A stretch of 13,556 bases of DNA, taken from assembly GCA_023255835.1 (NCBI GenBank), contig JAGDVW010000088.1, positions 18,144 to 31,699 of the forward strand. Direction: 5' to 3'. Origin of the DNA: Candidatus Acetothermia bacterium. GTDB taxonomy: Bacteria > Bipolaricaulota > Bipolaricaulia > Bipolaricaulales > Bipolaricaulaceae. The notes under the pieces are model-generated. The model saw only the letters and a program-made list of their open reading frames with translations. It was not told the origin of the DNA and did no database searches. The position numbers and the translations under genes were made by a program. Positions 1 to 7,007 of this stretch are shown here, one piece after another (position 1 is the stretch's first letter; every line of letters starts with the position of its first letter).

Positions 1-692
1 GGATGGGAGCTGGTGAACCGGACCCTCGGGATGGGTATTTCCCCGATCTCCCGAAGGAGCCGCGCAAAATTCGTGCCATCCCGCAAATCCCACCCATAAG
101 CATCGACGTTCTGCCCAAGGAGGGTGACCTCCATATACCCCTTTTCCGCGAGCTCCCGCACCTCGGCGAGGACTTCCGGCATGGGCCGGGAGCGCAAAGG
201 CCCCCGGACTTTGGGGATCACGCAGTAGGCACAGGAATGGGAACACCCTTCGGCGATGGTCACGTACGCCTGAAATGGGCTTTTTCGGAGGGCGGGCAGG
301 CGCTCTAGTTCAAGGGGCTCGGGCAAGAAGGCCGCGCGCTCGCCCTTTTGGGCTTGAGCGATGAGCTCGGGCAGGCGGCGAAGGCCGGTGGTGCCGAAGG
401 CGAAATCCGCAGCAGGGCAAAGGGAGAAGATCTTTTCTCCGCGGCCTTGAGGCATGCATCCGCCTACGCCGATGAGGACCGGCCGGGTCCGCTTGAGCCG
501 AGAAAGCTCGCCCACCCTGCTCATCACCTTCTCCTCGCTCCTTTGCCGCACCATGCAGGTATTGAGGATGATCACATCCGCTTCCTCTGGGCGCTCGACG
601 ATGGTGTATCCGGCCGCGGCCAGAACCCCGGCGATCTCCTCGCTTTTGTGATGGTTCAACTGGCAGCCCCAGGTGAGGACACAGGCGCGCAT
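1..692 (-). CDS. miaB: MiaB-type tRNA methylthiotransferase, N-terminal part (cut by window edge)
   Basis: This radical-SAM enzyme adds the 2-methylthio group to N6-isopentenyladenosine at tRNA position 37. About 230 of roughly 440 residues are visible and the C-terminal half lies left of base 1. The N-terminal UPF0004 domain has the three expected cluster cysteines: C10 in TWGCQLN, C46 in LNTCMVR and C79 in GGCMPQ. The radical-SAM CxxxCxxC follows at C150/C154/C157 within AEGCSHSCAYCVIPKVRG, then LLGQNVDAYG. TWGCQLN and NTCMVR favour MiaB over RimO (GCPKN) and MtaB (GCKVN). The ATG at 692-690 lies 7 nt after a TAGGAT box with a TTGTGG element 17 bp further upstream, so the message is probably leaderless. 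A GTG directly upstream (695-693) is an alternative start. The gene is divergent from the lpt fusion gene. Confidence 0.93.
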   Translation of the reverse strand, partial: MRACVLTWGCQLNHHKSEEIAGVLAAAGYTIVERPEEADVIILNTCMVRQRSEEKVMSRVGELSRLKRTRPVLIGVGGCMPQGRGEKIFSLCPAADFAFGTTGLRRLPELIAQAQKGERAAFLPEPLELERLPALRKSPFQAYVTIAEGCSHSCAYCVIPKVRGPLRSRPMPEVLAEVRELAEKGYMEVTLLGQNVDAYGWDLRDGTNFARLLREIGEIPIPRVRFTSSH

Positions 693-699
693 CACCTCG

Positions 700-728
700 A
701 TCCTAGTCCGTTTCGTTTTCCCCCACAA
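700..728 (-). promoter_or_regulatory. miaB promoter (-35 TTGTGG, 17 bp, -10 TAGGAT)
   Basis: Read on the minus strand, TTGTGG (728-723) and TAGGAT (705-700) are separated by 17 bp, and the -10 box is 7 nt from the miaB ATG. The expected transcription start falls at or next to the start codon. The motif is seen directly; its use as a leaderless promoter is inferred from the same spacing at other genes in the window. Confidence 0.55.
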
Positions 729-738
729 GCCTTTTGGG

Positions 739-744
739 TATGAT
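739..744 (+). promoter_or_regulatory. -10 box TATGAT of the lpt fusion gene
   Basis: TATGAT ends 7 nt before the GTG at 752. I see no convincing -35 element at 16-18 bp. The box is only 11 bp from the miaB -35 element on the other strand, so the two divergent promoters are nearly back to back in a gap of about 60 bp. Confidence 0.45.
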
Positions 745-751
745 CCCCTTC

Positions 752-3685
752 GTGCGGCTCAGTGTGGATAGGTACATATTCCGGGAGATCCTCCCCCCAT
801 TTTTCGTGAGCCTTTTGGCCTTCCTCGTGTTCATCGGGCTAGAGCTCATCCTCTCCCTTTCCGATGCCCTTTTTTCCCGGGGGATTTCCGCGGCCACGCT
901 CCTCCGCCTCCTTTCCTACAAGCTCCCGAACATCCTGACCCTGGCAGCCCCCGCGGGGGTCCTTTTGGCCACCTTCCTCGCTTTGGCCAGGCTCGCTTCG
1001 GATCGGGAACTCTTGGCTTTTCAGGCCCTGGGTTATTCTCTACGGCGCCTCCTCCTGCCTTTTTTGGGCTTTGGGCTTGTGGTGAGCGCCCTTTCCTTCG
1101 CTTTTTCCGAGTTCGTTGTGCCCAATGCCGAGGTCTCTTATCGGCGGGAACTCCTGGCGATCCTCTACCGGGGGCCAGCCCCTTTGGTCCAGGAGAACGT
1201 GTTTTTCCGCGGCCCGCAAGGAGAACTTTTCTACATCGAGCGCTATTCCGGCCAGAAGGCGGAAGGGGTGGTGGTGTACGATCTTTCCGGCCAACTCTAT
1301 CCGCGCAGCTCCTTTCCCGCGGTGATCACCGCTAAGGAGGGGAGGTTCTCCTCCGGCCAACTTTTCCTCAAAGATGGGCGGGTCCTCCGTTTTGGCCCAA
1401 AGGGCGAGCTCACCGAGATCCTAGGCTTTGGGGAGCTTTCCCTGGCCGTGGGGGAGGGGGTGGAGGAGGCGCTCCTTGGCAGCCGTACCCCAAGCGAGAT
1501 GTCCACGCGGGAATTGCGTGAGCGCCTTGAGCTTTTGCGGAAAAGCGGGATCGATGTGCGTGATCTCCTTGTGGAGTACCACGGGAAACTCGCGGTGGCG
1601 GCGGCGGCCTTCGTGTTCGTGCTCTTTGGCGCGCCCCTTGGGGCGATCCTCGGCCATCGCGGCCGGGCCACCGGCATGATCGTGGGCTTCCTCCTCGCGG
1701 CCGGGGCCCAAGCCCTTTTCCTCTGGGCCCGGACCCTGGCCCGCCGGGGCTTCCTCCCCGCGGCCCTGGGCGGTTGGCTTCCCCACCTGATCTTCGGGGC
1801 CCTCGGCCTCCTCCTCTTCCTCGGGGCGGACCGCTTGCGCTTCCGGGGCCTCGTCCTATTCCTCCTCCTTGGCGTCGTGGGCTTCGCCTCCCCTCCGTTT
1901 CAAGAACTCGTGGCGGAGGAATTGGTGGTGGAAGACGAGGGGAGAACTTTTCTGGCCACCCAGGCCCAGGTGGTCCTCGGAGAATATACCCTCTTTGCGG
2001 ATCGCCTTTCTTTGCATGAGGAAGGGATATGGCGCCTTGAGGCCTGGGAAGCCCGCGTGCAATCTCAAGACTCCGCGGTGCAAGCGGAATCAATCAAAGC
2101 CGACCTCACGGCGGGGGGAGTTCTCACCAGGGCCGAGCTTCGGGGGTTCTCCGGCGCGGCCAAGTTCCAAGGGCCGGAGAAGGAGGAAAAGATTATCTTT
2201 TCCGCGGACGAAGGGGAGGTGGAGTTCGAGGGAGGGGAAATGGTCAAAGTTTTTGGGAAAAACGTGAGGTTCACCACCTGCCCTTGCCCTGAGGGCGCAC
2301 CATATCTCGTTCAGGCCGGGGAATTCCTCCTCGTCCCCGAGAAATGGCTTTTCGCGCGGGACCTCCGGGTCACCTCCTTCGGCTATCCAGTGGTTTGGCT
2401 TCCTTTATACGCCGCGCGCTTGGGCGAGGAGGGGATCCCTTTTTTACCGGAGATCGGGACCTCCTCCTTGGGCTTTTTCCTGCGCTGGTCCTTTCCCTGG
2501 ACGCCGGCCCAAGGCACGGTGGGGACTTTCCTCCTCACCCTCTATCCCCAGGCGGGGCAGGTGGAGCCGGCCTTATGGGTGATCGGCGAGGATGGGAGCT
2601 TATTCGTTTCCAAAGAAAGGGCCTCCGTGCGTTTTCAGGGGCGCCTCCTTGGGGAGCCCTGGAGCATTCGCGCTAGCTACGATCCTTCAGGGCTCCTCCT
2701 TTCCCTGACCGGGCGGGTCCAGGGCTGGCAGGTGAGCGCCACCGCTGGCCTGGCCGAAACCGAGCGCACCTCTTACTTGCGGCTCCCAGAGATCTCTTTT
2801 TCCCGAGTTTGGAAGGTTTGGGATGGGGATTTCGATTTGAAGCTGGGCTTTGGTCGGTATCGCGAAGGGGAGGTGGAAGGCTGGCGCGCGGGCCTCGCCG
2901 GGAGCTGGCGGAGATCCCTCAAGCTTTTTGGGCAGAGCGTGCAAATCCCCATCGGTTTCGGATTGGATCAATATCCGAAAGCAGAACGGATTTACCTGAG
3001 CTTCCGGCCCACCCTCGCCCTCGGCCCGGTCTCCCTTTGGTATCTCTGGCAAAGGAGCCTTGGCCGCTCGGTCTTCACCTTCGATGCCGCTCCCTCCCAG
3101 GATCAACTGGGGCTTAGTCTTCAAGTATCCGAGCGTGGCTGGACTCAAAGTTTAACCCTCAGCTGGGATTTTTCTGGCCAGGAGATCCTTCCCCTGCGCT
3201 GGAGCTTAAGGGGCCAGAATTTCTCGGCCACCCTCGCCTTCCAAATCTCCCCCCTTTCCCTTTCCCAGCTCAAATGGACCGGCGGCCTTCAAGGGGCGGG
3301 ATGGCTCCTCCAATTCTCCGGGGGTTTTTCCGGTTCTGCCTGGGAGGATCTCCTTTTGCGGGGGCGGATAAGCGGGGAGGGCTGGGAAATGGCGGGTGGG
3401 TTGCGCCTCGGCTGGCCAGGGTTTTTCCCCAAAAGGATGGCCATTTCCGCCCAAGGGGCCTGGAGCGCGGAGTGGGGCTGGGCCCTGGCTTGGGAATACG
3501 ACTTTCCCAGTAGGAGCTTTGCTCAATTTGAGGGCACTTTGTACCGAACGTTTTCCGGCTGCCTTCGCCTGGGCCTGAGCGTTTACCCCGGCGGCTTCCG
3601 CTTGAGCCTGGACATCCCGGCTTTCCCCGAGGCCAAGGTGGAGTTTGCCCCCCTGGACGAAGGGCTTCGCCTGGGCGGGCTATAA
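752..3685 (+). CDS. LptF/LptG permease fused to an LptD-like outer-membrane protein
   Basis: One uninterrupted frame of 977 aa. Residues 1-360 form an LptF/LptG (YjgP/YjgQ) permease, part of the inner-membrane exporter that extracts LPS. They start with VDRYIFREILPPF, have three N-terminal membrane helices (about 14-36, 55-82, 98-120), a periplasmic domain, then three more (about 279-300, 307-328, 343-361) including the family hallmark LFGAPLGAILGHRG. A second signal-like segment follows: RFRG, then a hydrophobic core at 373-379 region ending GFA|SPP (predicted cut after A379). Residues 380-977 look like LptD: an OstA-type beta domain (about 385-505), TTCPC (C510, C512), a conserved FGYPVVWLPLY-like stretch, then a long aromatic-rich, alternating beta-barrel region. 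I chose GTG 752 because of the -10 spacing; ATG 740 and GTG 764 are alternatives. No start codon with a good Shine-Dalgarno lies between the halves; only TTG at 1835 is possible. Confidence 0.82.
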   Translation: MRLSVDRYIFREILPPFFVSLLAFLVFIGLELILSLSDALFSRGISAATLLRLLSYKLPNILTLAAPAGVLLATFLALARLASDRELLAFQALGYSLRRLLLPFLGFGLVVSALSFAFSEFVVPNAEVSYRRELLAILYRGPAPLVQENVFFRGPQGELFYIERYSGQKAEGVVVYDLSGQLYPRSSFPAVITAKEGRFSSGQLFLKDGRVLRFGPKGELTEILGFGELSLAVGEGVEEALLGSRTPSEMSTRELRERLELLRKSGIDVRDLLVEYHGKLAVAAAAFVFVLFGAPLGAILGHRGRATGMIVGFLLAAGAQALFLWARTLARRGFLPAALGGWLPHLIFGALGLLLFLGADRLRFRGLVLFLLLGVVGFASPPFQELVAEELVVEDEGRTFLATQAQVVLGEYTLFADRLSLHEEGIWRLEAWEARVQSQDSAVQAESIKADLTAGGVLTRAELRGFSGAAKFQGPEKEEKIIFSADEGEVEFEGGEMVKVFGKNVRFTTCPCPEGAPYLVQAGEFLLVPEKWLFARDLRVTSFGYPVVWLPLYAARLGEEGIPFLPEIGTSSLGFFLRWSFPWTPAQGTVGTFLLTLYPQAGQVEPALWVIGEDGSLFVSKERASVRFQGRLLGEPWSIRASYDPSGLLLSLTGRVQGWQVSATAGLAETERTSYLRLPEISFSRVWKVWDGDFDLKLGFGRYREGEVEGWRAGLAGSWRRSLKLFGQSVQIPIGFGLDQYPKAERIYLSFRPTLALGPVSLWYLWQRSLGRSVFTFDAAPSQDQLGLSLQVSERGWTQSLTLSWDFSGQEILPLRWSLRGQNFSATLAFQISPLSLSQLKWTGGLQGAGWLLQFSGGFSGSAWEDLLLRGRISGEGWEMAGGLRLGWPGFFPKRMAISAQGAWSAEWGWALAWEYDFPSRSFAQFEGTLYRTFSGCLRLGLSVYPGGFRLSLDIPAFPEAKVEFAPLDEGLRLGGL

Positions 3686-3686
3686 T
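3681..3686 (+). promoter_or_regulatory. -10 box TATAAT of the phosphatidyltransferase gene, overlapping the upstream stop codon
   Basis: A perfect TATAAT lies 7 nt before ATG 3694. Its inner TAA (3683-3685) is the stop codon of the lpt fusion gene. No clear -35 element is visible. No Shine-Dalgarno precedes the ATG, which fits a leaderless transcript. Confidence 0.55.
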
Positions 3687-3693
3687 AAAAGCG

Positions 3694-4233
3694 ATGAAAA
3701 GGCGCGAGAGAATTCCTGATTGGCTTACGGCTAGCCGTGTTCTCATCGCTTTTGCTATCCTTGCCCTCATTCCGGTGGGACCGCAGGCCCTGGGGGCGGT
3801 GGCCGGGCTCCTCCTTTTGGGGTGGACCACGGACATGGTGGATGGCCGCCTGGCCCGCCGCTACGAAAAGGAACCCACCTGGCTTGGCGAGCACGACTTC
3901 CAGATCGACATGATCATGGTCCTCGCTTCCGCCATCTTCCTCACCGCCACTGGACTTGTGCCCATGGAGATCGGTGTCCCCTACATCTGCGGGGCCGTCC
4001 TCCTTTCCCTTTACACTCTGCGCTACCGCCACTTCCTCAAGTTCAAATCGGTCACAATGCTCTTGGCCTTCCCTTGGGTTTTTACGCCTTTCGTGATCGC
4101 CCTCTTTCGGGATCCAATTGCGGCTTATGCCGGCTTGGCCTGGATGACTTTGGCCCTCATTTTGGATTGGCGGCGGTTCCTCGGGGTGGTGGGCGACTTC
4201 CTCTCCGGGGCGCGGGCCTATTTCCGGCGCTAA
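3694..4233 (+). CDS. CDP-alcohol phosphatidyltransferase family protein (PgsA-like)
   Basis: A 179-aa membrane enzyme of the family that moves a phosphatidyl group from CDP-diacylglycerol to an alcohol such as glycerol-3-phosphate, inositol phosphate or serine. The N-terminus [15 protein letters not shown] is typical of PgsA-like members. The catalytic motif is present at residues 47-72: D47, D50-G51, A54-R55, D68 and D72, with the aspartate spacing intact. The usual glycine at position 64 is Leu and a Gly follows at 65. Hydrophobic helices cover about 16-44, 74-92, 95-108 and 124-156. The ATG sits 7 nt after a TATAAT box. The acceptor alcohol cannot be read from the sequence; location after an LPS-transport gene supports an envelope lipid role. 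The stop codon overlaps the convergent ruvB stop. Confidence 0.85.
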   Translation: MKRRERIPDWLTASRVLIAFAILALIPVGPQALGAVAGLLLLGWTTDMVDGRLARRYEKEPTWLGEHDFQIDMIMVLASAIFLTATGLVPMEIGVPYICGAVLLSLYTLRYRHFLKFKSVTMLLAFPWVFTPFVIALFRDPIAAYAGLAWMTLALILDWRRFLGVVGDFLSGARAYFRR

Positions 4234-5231
4234 AGCAGCCGAGGAAAAGGGCGCCCAAGATGGGCGTAGGCCTTTTCCGTGGCCATCCGGCCCTGCGGCG
4301 TCCTTTTGATGAACCCAAGGGCGATCAAATAGGGTTCGTAAAGCTCAGAGATGGTCTCCGGGTCCTCGCCTAAAGCCGCGCTTAGGGTCTCCAACCCCAC
4401 CGGCCCCCCGTTGAACCGGTCGATCAGCACCTCGAGGATCCGGCGGTCCAGCTCATCCAAGCCCTGCTCGTCGATGCCCAGCATCTTCAGGGTTTCCCGG
4501 GCCACGGCGGCGGTGATGAGGCTCATCCCTTGGACTTGGGCCACATCCCGGGCCCGACGAAGTAGGCGCAGGGCGATGCGGGGCGTGCCCCGCGCCTTCG
4601 TTCCCAATTCCCAGGCGGCCTCCGGCTCGATCTCTATCCCCAATCTTGGCGCGGCCCGCCGCACGATCTCCGCAAGCTCCTCCGGCCGATAAAACTCCAA
4701 GCGAAAAACCACTTCAAATCGGTCCCGCAACGGGGTGGTGAGGAGCCCTTCCCGGGTGGTGGCCCCGATCAACGTGAACGGCGACAAAGAAAGCTCGAGG
4801 CAGCGGGCATGGGGACCCTCTCCCAGGACGATGGGGAGCCGCCAATCCTCCATGGCCGGATAGAGGATCTCCTCCACCTGCGGCCGCAGCCGGTGGATTT
4901 CGTCCACAAAGAGGATGTCCCCGGGAGAGAGGTGGGTGAGGATAGCCGCGAGATCCCCAGGGCGCTCCAAGGCCGGCCCGGAGGAGACCTTTATCTGCAC
5001 CCCCATCTCGTTGGCGATGATGTGGGCCAAGGTGGTCTTCCCCAAACCCGGCGGGGAAAGGAGGAGCACATGATCCAGGGGCTCTCCCCGGGCTTTGGCC
5101 GCTTGGATGTAGACCCGCAGCCTCTCCTTCACCTTCTCTTGCCCCACGAACTCCTCGAGGGTTTTGGGGCGCAGGGTGCGGAGCTGCGGCTCCGCCAGCT
5201 CCGGCCGGGGATCAAGCCAACGGGAAGCCAT
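4230..5231 (-). CDS. ruvB: Holliday junction branch-migration helicase RuvB
   Basis: This 333-aa AAA+ motor drives branch migration of Holliday junctions together with RuvA and RuvC. Features seen: N-terminal [19 protein letters not shown], Walker A at 59-67 (SPPGLGKTT), Walker B at 106-115 ([10 protein letters not shown]), the [17 protein letters not shown] sensor/arginine-finger region, a [15 protein letters not shown] sensor-2 segment, and the C-terminal winged-helix end with [16 protein letters not shown]. The length is normal. The first Walker A glycine is Ser59 instead of the usual Gly. I chose ATG 5231, which gives the usual short N-terminus; a TTG two codons upstream is the alternative. 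A TACAAT box lies 9 nt upstream. ruvA and ruvC are not in the window. The gene is divergent from the beta-propeller gene and convergent with the phosphatidyltransferase. Confidence 0.97.
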   Translation of the reverse strand: MASRWLDPRPELAEPQLRTLRPKTLEEFVGQEKVKERLRVYIQAAKARGEPLDHVLLLSPPGLGKTTLAHIIANEMGVQIKVSSGPALERPGDLAAILTHLSPGDILFVDEIHRLRPQVEEILYPAMEDWRLPIVLGEGPHARCLELSLSPFTLIGATTREGLLTTPLRDRFEVVFRLEFYRPEELAEIVRRAAPRLGIEIEPEAAWELGTKARGTPRIALRLLRRARDVAQVQGMSLITAAVARETLKMLGIDEQGLDELDRRILEVLIDRFNGGPVGLETLSAALGEDPETISELYEPYLIALGFIKRTPQGRMATEKAYAHLGRPFPRLL

Positions 5232-5240
5232 GACCAAAGC

Positions 5241-5246
5241 ATTGTA
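5241..5246 (-). promoter_or_regulatory. -10 box TACAAT of ruvB
   Basis: TACAAT on the minus strand lies 9 nt before the ruvB ATG, so any leader would be only a few nucleotides. A weak -35 candidate, TGGATC (5270-5265), lies 18 bp upstream. No Shine-Dalgarno is visible. Confidence 0.4.
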
Positions 5247-5272
5247 GCCATGAACCCCGGGAAAGATCCAGT

Positions 5273-5301
5273 TTGTCTTCAGTTTTTCCTTCCCCTAAAA
5301 T
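5273..5301 (+). promoter_or_regulatory. Promoter of the beta-propeller gene (-35 TTGTCT, 17 bp, -10 TAAAAT)
   Basis: TTGTCT (5273-5278) and TAAAAT (5296-5301) are separated by exactly 17 bp. The -10 box ends 7 nt before ATG 5309. There is no Shine-Dalgarno before the ATG, which again fits a leaderless message. Confidence 0.55.
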
Positions 5302-5308
5302 GCCGATG

Positions 5309-6115
5309 ATGCGCGTCCTTTTGGTGTCTTTGTTCGCCTTTGGTTTCCTCGGTGTCGCCCAAATCCTGGAGCTTGCCGGGCTCGATTGGTCTTCGGACGG
5401 AACATCCCTCGTCCTGGTGGCCAAAAACCAAATCTATTTCGCCCCAACCCCGGCCTTTGCCGAGCTCAGGCCCCTTTATCCGGGGATGGACACGGACTGG
5501 GTGCGGTTTGGGCCGGGGAATTGGTTTGTCTTCCCCTCCCCAGTGGAAGGGGGGTTCGCCCTTTGGCGGGGTTTCCCCGAGGGCAGGGAGCCGGAGCTCC
5601 TCTACCAGAGCACCCGCTCCATCTCTTGGCCTACCGTCTCCGCGGACGGGGAGAAGGTCGCCTTTGTGGAGGATTGGACCGACCTCGTTGTCCTGGATCT
5701 TGTCAAGGGGGAAGCCAAAGTGGTTCTAGGTGGATCTTGGTTCAAGGCCACCCCGGAATTTTTGCCCACAGGCCAAGCCCTGCTCTTTTCTGGCCTTTGG
5801 CCACAAGGCGAAGAATTAGGCTGGGAAATTTTCTACCTCGATTTGCGTTCTTTGGATCTCATGCAGCTCACCTCCGACGCTTTCTTTAATTGGTGTCCGC
5901 GGGTCTCGCCCGATGGGCAATGGATTGCTTTCGTCTCCAACCGCGGCGGTGCCCCCGATATCTGGGTCCTTTCCCTTTTGGATGGCTCCCTTTTCCCCCT
6001 CACCCAGGATCCTTGGGAGGACGGTTTTCCCTCCTGGTCCCCGGATGGCGGGGAGGTGGGCTACGCTTCCCTTCGCCTCGAGGGATGGCAATTCCTCCGA
6101 GTTAAGGCTGACTAG
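5309..6115 (+). CDS. Exported TolB/PD40-like beta-propeller protein
   Basis: A 268-aa protein starting with a signal-peptide-like stretch (MRVLLVSLFAFGFLGVAQ), probably cut near residue 18, with no lipobox cysteine, so it is likely periplasmic. The rest resembles TolB-type WD40/PD40 blades: WSSDGTSLVLVA, VSADGEKVAFVE, then VSPDGQWIAFVSNRGG followed by DIWVLSLLDGS, and WSPDGGEVGYAS. About four to six short blades can be counted. Length is below that of full TolB (about 430 aa) and I see no separate N-terminal TolB domain, so I do not call it TolB. Its ligand is unknown. ATG 5309 fits the signal peptide and the -10 spacing; ATG codons at 5306 and 5300 are alternatives. ribF begins 3 nt after the stop. 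Confidence 0.75.
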   Translation: MRVLLVSLFAFGFLGVAQILELAGLDWSSDGTSLVLVAKNQIYFAPTPAFAELRPLYPGMDTDWVRFGPGNWFVFPSPVEGGFALWRGFPEGREPELLYQSTRSISWPTVSADGEKVAFVEDWTDLVVLDLVKGEAKVVLGGSWFKATPEFLPTGQALLFSGLWPQGEELGWEIFYLDLRSLDLMQLTSDAFFNWCPRVSPDGQWIAFVSNRGGAPDIWVLSLLDGSLFPLTQDPWEDGFPSWSPDGGEVGYASLRLEGWQFLRVKAD

Positions 6116-6118
6116 GCC

Positions 6119-7000
6119 GTGTTGCGCGTGGTGGCAGTGGGGCGGTTCGATGGGGTGCACCTGGGCCACCAACATCTTCTCTCCTTTGCCCAAAAGCTCG
6201 CCTTGGAAAGAGGTTGGTCGCTTTTGGCCTACACCTTTCCTCCGGAGCCACCCGCCCTTTTGCCCCTTTCCGCCAAGGTTCGGCTTCTTCAGCGCTTCGC
6301 CCACGAGGTGGAGGTTGTGGCCTGGGGAAAGGTGCGGGATCTCTCTCCGGAAGAGTTTTTGCAAAAAGAGGTGGTGGGGAGGCTTGCGGGCCGGGCGTTG
6401 GTGATGGGGGAGGACCATCGGTTCGGGCGGGAGCGGGCCGGCGATCCGGAGCTAGCGCAAAAGCTCGGGAAGGAATTGGGCCTGGAGGTCTATGTGGTCC
6501 CCCCCTTTCAGGTGAAGGGGGAGGTGGTGAGCGCCAGCAAGATCCGCGCGCTTTTGGGCCTGGGAGAGGTGGAGAGGGCCTGGGAATTTTTGGGGCGCCC
6601 GCCCAGCCTTTTTGGCCGGGGGATAAAAGGGGTGGGTTTGGCGCGGACTTTGGGCTTCCCCACCATCAATTTGGAGATCGATCCCCTTTTGGTTCGCCCC
6701 CGGGATGGGGTTTATGTGGCCTGGGCCTTTTGGCCAGGGGGCAATGCTCCCGCCCTTTTTTACCAGGGGAAGCGCCCGACCTTCCAAAATTTGCCCCCCT
6801 CCGCGGAGGTCCACCTCCTCTCCGCCCCTCCCCCGGCGTTGCCCGAGGTTTTGGAGGTCCACCTTTTGCGCTTTCTTCGCGCGGATATGCGCTTTCCCTC
6901 CGCGGAGGCCTTGGCCCAAAGGATCAAAGAGGATCTAAAAGAGGCCCAGGAAGCCCTGGCCGGCCTTTCTCCTCCTGATCCCATCGCGCCCTGGTTATAA
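6119..7000 (+). CDS. ribF: Bifunctional riboflavin kinase / FAD synthetase RibF
   Basis: A 293-aa cytoplasmic enzyme that phosphorylates riboflavin to FMN and adenylylates FMN to FAD. The N-terminal nucleotidyltransferase has GRFDGVHLGH at residues 8-17 (usually GNFDGVHLGH) and SASKIR at 138-143 in place of the usual SSTxIR. The C-terminal kinase has GFPTINLEID (179-188) with the PTxN metal/substrate motif, KRPTF, LEVHLLRFL and the FPSAEALAQRIKEDL tail. The N-terminus is short: only seven residues precede the GRFDG motif. The start is GTG 6119, just after the upstream TAG; TTG 6122 and GTG 6128 are other options. No strong Shine-Dalgarno is visible, so translation may be coupled to the upstream gene. 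The TAA stop lies inside the tsaB -10 box. Confidence 0.92.
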   Translation: MLRVVAVGRFDGVHLGHQHLLSFAQKLALERGWSLLAYTFPPEPPALLPLSAKVRLLQRFAHEVEVVAWGKVRDLSPEEFLQKEVVGRLAGRALVMGEDHRFGRERAGDPELAQKLGKELGLEVYVVPPFQVKGEVVSASKIRALLGLGEVERAWEFLGRPPSLFGRGIKGVGLARTLGFPTINLEIDPLLVRPRDGVYVAWAFWPGGNAPALFYQGKRPTFQNLPPSAEVHLLSAPPPALPEVLEVHLLRFLRADMRFPSAEALAQRIKEDLKEAQEALAGLSPPDPIAPWL

Positions 7001-7001
7001 T
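6996..7001 (+). promoter_or_regulatory. -10 box TATAAT of tsaB, overlapping the ribF stop codon
   Basis: A perfect TATAAT lies 6 nt before GTG 7008. Its inner TAA (6998-7000) is the ribF stop codon, the same arrangement as at 3681-3686. No good -35 element is seen at the normal spacing, and no Shine-Dalgarno precedes the GTG. Confidence 0.5.
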
Positions 7002-7007
7002 GGCTCT

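Noticed and set aside
1..692. Assignment as RimO or MtaB
   Set aside because: The motif around the first cysteine is GCQLN, as in MiaB, not GCPKN or GCKVN.
1835..3685. LptD part as an independent gene starting at TTG 1835
   Set aside because: There is no -10 box or good Shine-Dalgarno before it and no stop codon separates it from the permease part. It remains a secondary possibility and is noted in the fusion entry.
5309..6115. Assignment as TolB proper
   Set aside because: It is much shorter than TolB, no N-terminal TolB domain is visible, and no tolA, tolQ, tolR or pal gene is nearby.
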